A stretch of 64,000 nucleotides of DNA, from contig CAZMBE010000001.1 of NCBI GenBank assembly GCA_964564625.1, positions 1 through 64,000 of the forward strand, written 5' to 3'. Every line of letters begins with the position of its first letter. Position 1 is the first letter of the stretch. Both the position numbers and the translations under genes were made by a program. This document shows, piece by piece, positions 59,225 to 64,000 of the stretch. The stretch is from UBA2185 sp964564625 (GTDB lineage: Bacteria > Desulfobacterota > Syntrophia > Syntrophales > UBA2185). The notes beneath the pieces are model-generated. The model saw nothing but the letters and a program-made list of their open reading frames with translations. It searched no databases and was not told the DNA's origin.

Positions 59225-60643
59225 TTATGTATTTGCCGAGATGGCCTTTATGATATAATTTGTATATGCATCAACATTTTCTTTGTCTTGCGGGGTGCAA
59301 AGAACTCCTTCAGAGTTGAAAACAGGCACAATATGCCCAGGAAAGCTCCCTGAAAGCCAGGTGCGCCAATAATTCAAATCCAACGTGTATTCTTTCTGCT
59401 GAAGTTTTTCAAAAAGATCCACTAATGAAAGCTGCGAGCTGATGTCGCCTGCAAAAAGCATCTTCAAGCCCGGTGGGCGGCCCAACGCAATCGAAGGTTT
59501 TCCCAACACGGCGGCTTCATTAGAGGCTGTTCCGGCAAGCGTTACGGTAACCCTGGCGGCCAAGACAAGATTTGTAGAATCAACATCTGGTGATACAAGA
59601 ACAATGTTTGGAATAGCCTTGAGCCTCCGGTAATAGTCAATGGGCCGCATGCCCTTCATTTTGGGGTTTTCCTTTACCAGAAGTTGCCATCCTGCCGGTA
59701 ATGCCTGACTGACTATCCGACACATTTCAATTTGATCACGCAACCAAGGGCTATACATCAAGATAGTAGCTTCCGGCTCCATATGCAAAGGTATGTAACA
59801 TGAAGATGCTTTCAACGTTTTTAATGCATCGGTTGTTAGAATATCATATTTCGGTTCTGGATGTTTAAACCACCTTTGTGGCAACCTGTTTTTAATTGTT
59901 TGCAATGAAATGATTTTTGAAACTGGAAAATAACTGCCTGCCTTACGGTCCTGCTTATCACACGATAGTTCGTGATAGCGGCTACCCAGCCGCGTCCACA
60001 AAGGAGGAATGGCTTGTGGTTTCATGTATTCAATGCGTTTTTCAGCAGGAGTGTGAAGAAGCCGCCGGCATTCTTCAAGAAGCGCTTCCGCATTTCCTTC
60101 AAGGGGTACACTCCATGTTTCCCACGGTGTTTTGAGCGCAATCACCCTGCCGGGTGGTAAACCGCAACCTACAAAAGAAAAATGAGCGCCGCCTCGGCTG
60201 TTTGCGAGCGCCCCAGCAAGCCAGTAAAAGAAATGATCATACATGGAACTGATAGACAACGTTCCTTCAGAAACGAGATGGTCAAGAACGACAAGATGTT
60301 TTCGTCCAAAAAGAACCGCATCCAAGCCATCTTCCGGCAAGAATCTTTCGCTTTGAAGCATTAAATTAAAATTTGCACCTTGTTTCTCATATAGGAGGCG
60401 ATCTATTTCAGAAAATCTTTCACCAGTAATTTCATACCCGCTAACTTTACCCAACTCTTCCGGCATGTAAATACATTCATAACCAGCCTGTTCGGCCCTC
60501 TCTATTGCCCACGAGAAAAACGTTACAAATCTAACGGGAATGTCACCAAGTTTTTCCTTAAGACTTTTTGCCAATTCAACATGAAAAAGGACTTGCCAGG
60601 GGCGGGTAAGGAACAAAATTTGCCTTACGGATTGGCTAGTCAC
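59225..60643 (-). CDS. unrecognised surface-polysaccharide protein, capsule-synthesis/GT-B-like
   Basis: 472 aa from GTG 60643, which overlaps the preceding wzx stop (GTGA); the longer frame begins at 60697 inside wzx. The start SVRQILFLTRPWQVLFHVEL looks like the Rossmann strand of a GT-B enzyme. Near residues 380-420, VTVTLAGTASNEAAVLGKPS resembles the donor site of capsule-synthesis and sialyl/Kdo-type transferases. No signal peptide. A role as a nonulosonate or other sugar transferase is possible; direct evidence is lacking. Confidence 0.55.
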   Translation of the reverse strand: MTSQSVRQILFLTRPWQVLFHVELAKSLKEKLGDIPVRFVTFFSWAIERAEQAGYECIYMPEELGKVSGYEITGERFSEIDRLLYEKQGANFNLMLQSERFLPEDGLDAVLFGRKHLVVLDHLVSEGTLSISSMYDHFFYWLAGALANSRGGAHFSFVGCGLPPGRVIALKTPWETWSVPLEGNAEALLEECRRLLHTPAEKRIEYMKPQAIPPLWTRLGSRYHELSCDKQDRKAGSYFPVSKIISLQTIKNRLPQRWFKHPEPKYDILTTDALKTLKASSCYIPLHMEPEATILMYSPWLRDQIEMCRIVSQALPAGWQLLVKENPKMKGMRPIDYYRRLKAIPNIVLVSPDVDSTNLVLAARVTVTLAGTASNEAAVLGKPSIALGRPPGLKMLFAGDISSQLSLVDLFEKLQQKEYTLDLNYWRTWLSGSFPGHIVPVFNSEGVLCTPQDKENVDAYTNYIIKAISANT

Positions 60644-61925
60644 GTTTTTATATCCAGTGTTGTCAAATAATAAGAATAGGCCAAGGCAAATACACACAGA
60701 AATGCGCTCGCAATAAATCTAGCCCATGCAACTCCTTCAATTCCGAAACCTTTTTGAACAAGAATCAAACCTAATATCCATAACACAAGAATCGCAACAG
60801 CATATCCGATCATGAGCGGAATATTTCTTCTTACAACTGGGATGATTACGCTGACACCAAAATAGACCAGGAATATACTGCCCAATGAGTAAATTTTTGC
60901 TGCCTCAATTCCATCTCTATAGTTGGGTAAAAAATTTTCAGTCATTGGGCCAATCAGAAAATAGCTTATGAGACATAATGGGACTACGGTAAGTATGTTA
61001 ATAATTAAGCTGAAAAAAAAAACCCTTTTAAACCTAACGATGTCTTCGATGAACCGTAAATATATGATGCCCTCGGATAGAGCAGCGCTCCCATACTCAC
61101 AGGCAGGATCTGAATGGCTGTAACAATCAGACCTGATAATGCCAATTGCCCAACAGCCTCCGGCCCCAACATAAAGGCTACAATGGTCCTGTCTGCTGCT
61201 GTAAAAAAAATATACAACACACCCGTTGCAAGCATGGGAAAACCAACACGAGTTAAATCTGATATCTCGTCAATCCTTCCCATTGATCTATGCTTAACGG
61301 GGCTTTTGCGATACAACAAAAGAAAGTTAACCATAGGAAGCACTGCGCTTCGAAAGATCAAACCGAAAGCGCCGAATACGATGGGAAGAAAACCAAGAAC
61401 AAAATTTACTCCGTTAGCGATGTTAAGAAAGATCCCCAGAGACATAAAGGCGCGGCAACCTCGGTATATTGTTTCGTAATGAGTACATATTGGTGAGAAT
61501 ATTAAAATTCCAAAAAGGATAGCAACAGAATATAAATATAAATTTGCATAGCCATACATAAAGAAATAGATTAACGCGATGGAGGATATCACTATCCCAA
61601 TAAGTGAGTTAATAATGGCGGTTAACCAACTCGCATCAACCATGTCCTGTATCTTGACCTTGTTTTGTTGAGCATCATAAAAAGCTATATTTCGATTCAG
61701 ACCATTAAACACGCCAAAATGAAAGAATGAGCAATAGACAGATATAAGCATCACAGTTTGAATGACTCCCAATTCATAAGGGAGAAGGTATTTGGCTGCG
61801 ATGATGCTTGTCAGAAAGCCGACCAGTGGTGTGCTGATCTGCGAAGCCAGGTAAACCAGATCGCCGTATCTCTGCCGGTTTAAAACATATAGATAGAAAT
61901 ATTTTTTTGCCGTACTAATACACAA
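60640..61925 (-). pseudogene. wzx: O-antigen flippase Wzx, split by a frameshift at a T10 tract
   Basis: Two frames together encode one MOP-family flippase of about 428 residues. Part 1 (61925-61005) has eight or nine TM helices (QISTPLVGFLTSIIAAKYLL first) and runs out at KGFFFSA after ten T's (61022-61013). Adding one T continues as FSLIINILTVVPLCLISYFL and reads on into the second frame, whose first ATG is 60945 and which ends at 60640. Everything else is intact. Part 1 begins at TTG 61925. Wzx moves undecaprenyl-linked O-units across the membrane. The split may be a phase-variable switch, a rescued slippage site or a sequencing error. Confidence 0.85.
61013..61022 (-). repeat. homopolymer tract (T10 on the coding strand) in wzx
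   Basis: Ten A on the plus strand, ten T in the wzx coding strand. The reading frame is restored by 11 or 8 T. Tracts of this length are prone to slippage in replication and transcription. Confidence 0.9.
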
Positions 61926-61995
61926 GGAAGGTGTGCCTCTGTTGATTTGCTGTTCCTAATATTGATAATATAGTCACAACGAAATGTGTGAAAGC

Positions 61996-62097
61996 TTACA
62001 TGGAGGGGAAAAGTATGACCAACCCTTCCGCTAACATAGCTGCACCTAAAGAGCTGCCTGTACTGGTTACCAGCACGGGTTTCCCTTGCCGATTCAT
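61996..62097 (-). CDS. truncated 33-aa ORF coupled to the nucleotidyltransferase gene
   Basis: ATG 62097 overlaps the upstream stop (ATGA), as for a normal operon gene, and encodes NRQGKPVLVTSTGSSLGAAM before stopping at 61996. The VLVTSTGSSLGAA stretch looks like the first beta-alpha unit of a Rossmann or ATP-grasp fold. The remainder of the gene seems to be lost, with about 70 bases between it and wzx. Probably a gene remnant left by recombination in the cluster. Confidence 0.45.
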   Translation of the reverse strand: MNRQGKPVLVTSTGSSLGAAMLAEGLVILFPSM

Positions 62098-63182
62098 GAC
62101 TTCAGATTCTCTCTCTGATTTATATCATTTTGAGCCTTTTCATAGTCTACATGTTGGCCAATATCCACCCAGTATTCAATAATAGGGAAACTTATCACAT
62201 TACGCCCCGCATCTAAAAGGCACTGGATTAAATCTGTCATGTTGAAATGCTCACCGTTAGGAATAAACTTGTAAACTGCTGGCTCTAATAGATAGATTCC
62301 TGCGTTGACAAGAAAACTTTTTTGCGGTTTTTCATTTAAAGCACATACACGCGGCCCATCGCATTCTACCACGCCATAGGGTACTTGCATACTATATTGT
62401 CTGACTGCTACAGTCATGTCTGCAAGATGGTCCTGGTGGTAGGACAGCATGCCTCTGAAATCAACCTGCGTTATAATATCGCCATTGATCACCAATACGG
62501 GTTCGGTAGGCTTGGACATAAGCCCCAGTGCGCCGGCCGTGCCGAGCGGCCGATCTTCGTTGACATAACACAACTCAACCCCAAAATCTTTCCCGTCTCC
62601 AAAATGCTCGGTTATCTTTTCAGATTTATAGAGCGTGGTTACATGAACGCGTGTAATTCCGGCTTGCCGCAATTGCTCAATCGTCCTTTCCATCAGCGGT
62701 TTACCGCCTACCGGAAGCATCGGTTTCGGCAGATCATCAGTAAGAGGGCGCAGGCGATTACCGAGACCGCCTGCCATAATAACCGCCGACATTGAAGCAG
62801 GCTCTTCAGATATGAGGTCTCCTCGAAGCAATAGTGCGACAACTTTTTTTTCATCATCCACAAGCGGGAGATGGTTGATCTTGAAAGGACGAGTTTGATT
62901 CATGATATGCAAAGCTTCTTCACGCGAAATATTGTGACCTGCAATGACTGGATTCATGTTTGCTATGGTAATGCATGGATCTGTGAAGGGAATATTGCGG
63001 ATTATCGCACGGCGGATATCACCATCTGTGATAATTCCAACTACTTTTCTATCCTTCTTGCATAAAATTAACGCACCAACACCAGAACGGTCAAGTATGG
63101 GAATGACGTTGGATATGGATAAAGTTGACGATATGATTGCTTTTTCTAATCGATTCCTCGCCGCTTCTATTGATATTGCCAT
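62094..63182 (-). CDS. sugar nucleotidyltransferase with N-terminal CBS pair (PtmE-like)
   Basis: 362 aa. Residues 1-125 form two CBS motifs (VVGIITDGDIRRAIIRNIPF; LPLVDDEKKVVALLLRGDLI); residues 131-355 are an NTP-transferase with AVIMAGGLGNRLRPLTDDLP, then KPML, VLVINGDIIT and the sugar-binding EYWVDIGQHVDYEKA. The same fusion occurs in PtmE, which makes GDP-glucosamine for legionaminic acid in Campylobacter. The adjacent neuD-like and neuB-like genes support a nonulosonic acid role. Stop overlaps a truncated ORF. Confidence 0.85.
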   Translation of the reverse strand: MAISIEAARNRLEKAIISSTLSISNVIPILDRSGVGALILCKKDRKVVGIITDGDIRRAIIRNIPFTDPCITIANMNPVIAGHNISREEALHIMNQTRPFKINHLPLVDDEKKVVALLLRGDLISEEPASMSAVIMAGGLGNRLRPLTDDLPKPMLPVGGKPLMERTIEQLRQAGITRVHVTTLYKSEKITEHFGDGKDFGVELCYVNEDRPLGTAGALGLMSKPTEPVLVINGDIITQVDFRGMLSYHQDHLADMTVAVRQYSMQVPYGVVECDGPRVCALNEKPQKSFLVNAGIYLLEPAVYKFIPNGEHFNMTDLIQCLLDAGRNVISFPIIEYWVDIGQHVDYEKAQNDINQRENLKS

Positions 63183-63235
63183 TATGGTGACTGCCTATAA
63201 TTTTGTATATTGAGAAGATTGCATAAACTTTAAGA

Positions 63236-63883
63236 TCACTTCATTTGCTTTGCGGGAACGCCCACAACCGTTACACCCGGTGGCACATTTTTTGTGACAA
63301 CCGCACCTGCACCGACAGTGGCGCCATGGCCTATTGTTACATACTGCAATATTGTGGCGCCAGTACCAATTAAACATTGATCGCCAATCCGGACACCCCC
63401 GGATATATTTAACCCCGGATTAAAAACGCAGAAGTCACCAATAACTATATCGTGGCTGTACGTTGAGTTACGATTGAATTGATTAAAAGAGCCGATTTGT
63501 ATGTCCGTCGTAAAAATGTTACCCGCACAGACAATATTCCCTTTCCCAAATAAAACACGCTCTTCATCCATGATGGTCTTAGGATGAAAGAGGTTTGGAA
63601 ACACGACATTATTATTAAAACAGAACCTGCTGCAGATGTTAACCATCGTTTTAGGATTTCCTATGCCTAATGCCAAGGCTATTGTGTCAGCAAATGATAA
63701 TATGTAATGCTCAGAGCCAACGATTTTGTACTTTCCATTAAAGGCCCCCTCATGATCTTCACTTCGATCAATATATCCCAATATGTTCCATTGCGGTGAG
63801 ATAGAAGCTCTGTTTATCTCTTCGATTAAAAAAGCCACTTCCTTGGCATGCCCACCCGCACCAATGATAAAAATATCATTCAT
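63236..63883 (-). CDS. NeuD/PglD-family sugar acyltransferase
   Basis: 215 aa. N-terminal Rossmann-like unit IFIIGAGGHAKEVAFLIEE, then a left-handed beta-helix of hexapeptide repeats (FNPGLNISGGVRIGDQCLIG and TGATILQYVTIGHGATVGAG) ending in VPPGVTVVGVPAKQMK. The catalytic His is in YSHDIVIGDF. These enzymes acetylate amino or hydroxyl groups of UDP-sugars or nonulosonic acids. Between a NeuB-like and a PtmE-like gene it likely acts on a legionaminic or related acid precursor. Confidence 0.87.
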   Translation of the reverse strand: MNDIFIIGAGGHAKEVAFLIEEINRASISPQWNILGYIDRSEDHEGAFNGKYKIVGSEHYILSFADTIALALGIGNPKTMVNICSRFCFNNNVVFPNLFHPKTIMDEERVLFGKGNIVCAGNIFTTDIQIGSFNQFNRNSTYSHDIVIGDFCVFNPGLNISGGVRIGDQCLIGTGATILQYVTIGHGATVGAGAVVTKNVPPGVTVVGVPAKQMK

Positions 63884-63886
63884 CTT

Positions 63887-64000
63887 TTAAACCAAATCAT
63901 CCCATTCTATTTCTTCATCTGCCTGAACCTCGCGGTTTAGGGCTCGACCTATCACATAAAAATATTCATCCGGATGGATGCCCATTCCCGGCCTTTTAAA
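63887..64000 (-). CDS. C-terminal end of a NeuB/LegI-type nonulosonate synthase (partial)
   Basis: The last 37 codons are visible: KRPGMGIHPDEYFYVIGRAL, then NREVQADEEIEWDDLV and TAA at 63889-63887. The RPGxGI...IGR block is the start of the SAF (antifreeze-like) domain that closes NeuB, LegI and PseI enzymes, which condense PEP with an amino-hexose. Sialic, legionaminic or pseudaminic specificity cannot be told from this piece. Only three bases separate it from the neuD-like start. Confidence 0.75.
   Translation of the reverse strand, partial: FKRPGMGIHPDEYFYVIGRALNREVQADEEIEWDDLV

Noticed and set aside
60640..60945. A separate 101-aa membrane protein gene downstream of wzx
   Set aside because: It reads as the C-terminal TM helices of the flippase; its frame continues upstream without a stop to the T10 tract in wzx.
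61988..62182. A 64-aa plus-strand ORF in the gap before wzx
   Set aside because: It overlaps the nucleotidyltransferase end and the coupled minus-strand ORF, with no ribosome-binding site or similarity.
1..64000. CRISPR arrays, tRNA or rRNA genes, complete insertion sequences
   Set aside because: No regularly spaced direct repeats, cloverleaf or rRNA signatures, and no transposase gene were recognised.

Overview
The window comes from a diderm (Gram-negative) bacterium. It carries a full outer-membrane assembly operon (LolC/E-LolD, BamA, Skp, Lpx enzymes, MsbA, heptosyltransferases, LptF/LptG). A radical-SAM protein of the AhbC type (siroheme-dependent haem route of sulfate reducers and archaea), a short ThiC behind a TPP riboswitch, moderate GC and GTCATT-type palindromic repeats point to an anaerobic Desulfobacterota lineage, perhaps Syntrophales-like. 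That placement is inference; no rRNA or tRNA gene was seen.

Layout. 1-7.0 kb: mnmA, an Rrf2 regulator with a promoter overlapped by a candidate operator, HU, threonine synthase, a lone pseudopilin and a peptide-type ABC binding protein. 7.2-21 kb: pyruvate kinase, AhbC-like protein, TPR protein, ExeA-like ATPase, an atypical B12/radical-SAM protein, three tandem Hsp20 genes, SuhB, RodZ, TatA, Ssb and riboswitch-thiC. 21-42.2 kb, all on +: lysS-lolC/E-lolD-bamA-skp-lpxD-lpxA-gnnA-gnnB-lpxB-msbA-lpxK-lpxL-waaF-[GIY-YIG mini-element]-gmhB-waaC-trm112-lptF-lptG. Many genes overlap by 1-14 bases, so this looks like one coupled expression unit that makes lipid A and inner core and exports them. gnnA/gnnB between lpxA and lpxB predict a lipid A built on 2,3-diamino-2,3-dideoxyglucose with amide-linked primary acyl chains.

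42.5-64 kb, all on -: an O-antigen cluster running in from beyond the right edge. In transcription order: neuB-like end, neuD-like acyltransferase, CBS-nucleotidyltransferase, a truncated ORF, a frameshifted wzx flippase, an unrecognised polysaccharide protein, wzy, two GT4 transferases, an SDR, a WbpG/HisH2/HisF2 amidotransferase set, fnlA, an epimerase, fnlB, fnlC, a WbuB-like transferase, and a WreQ/WreU/WreV-like initiating cassette. The gene content predicts an O-unit with a QuiNAc- or FucNAc-type first sugar, L-FucNAc probably amidinated to L-FucNAm, and a nonulosonic acid.

Most notable: (a) a 265-bp element between waaF and gmhB with inverted palindromic ends around an internally deleted GIY-YIG ORF, whose right end encodes the predicted first residues of GmhB; (b) a ten-T tract that splits wzx in two frames, a candidate phase-variation switch or a sequencing error; (c) a BamA with an extra N-terminal TolB/CsgG-like domain; (d) the gnnA/gnnB lipid A arrangement; (e) a HisF-like protein lacking the catalytic Asp11. 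No CRISPR array, complete insertion sequence or prophage was seen.
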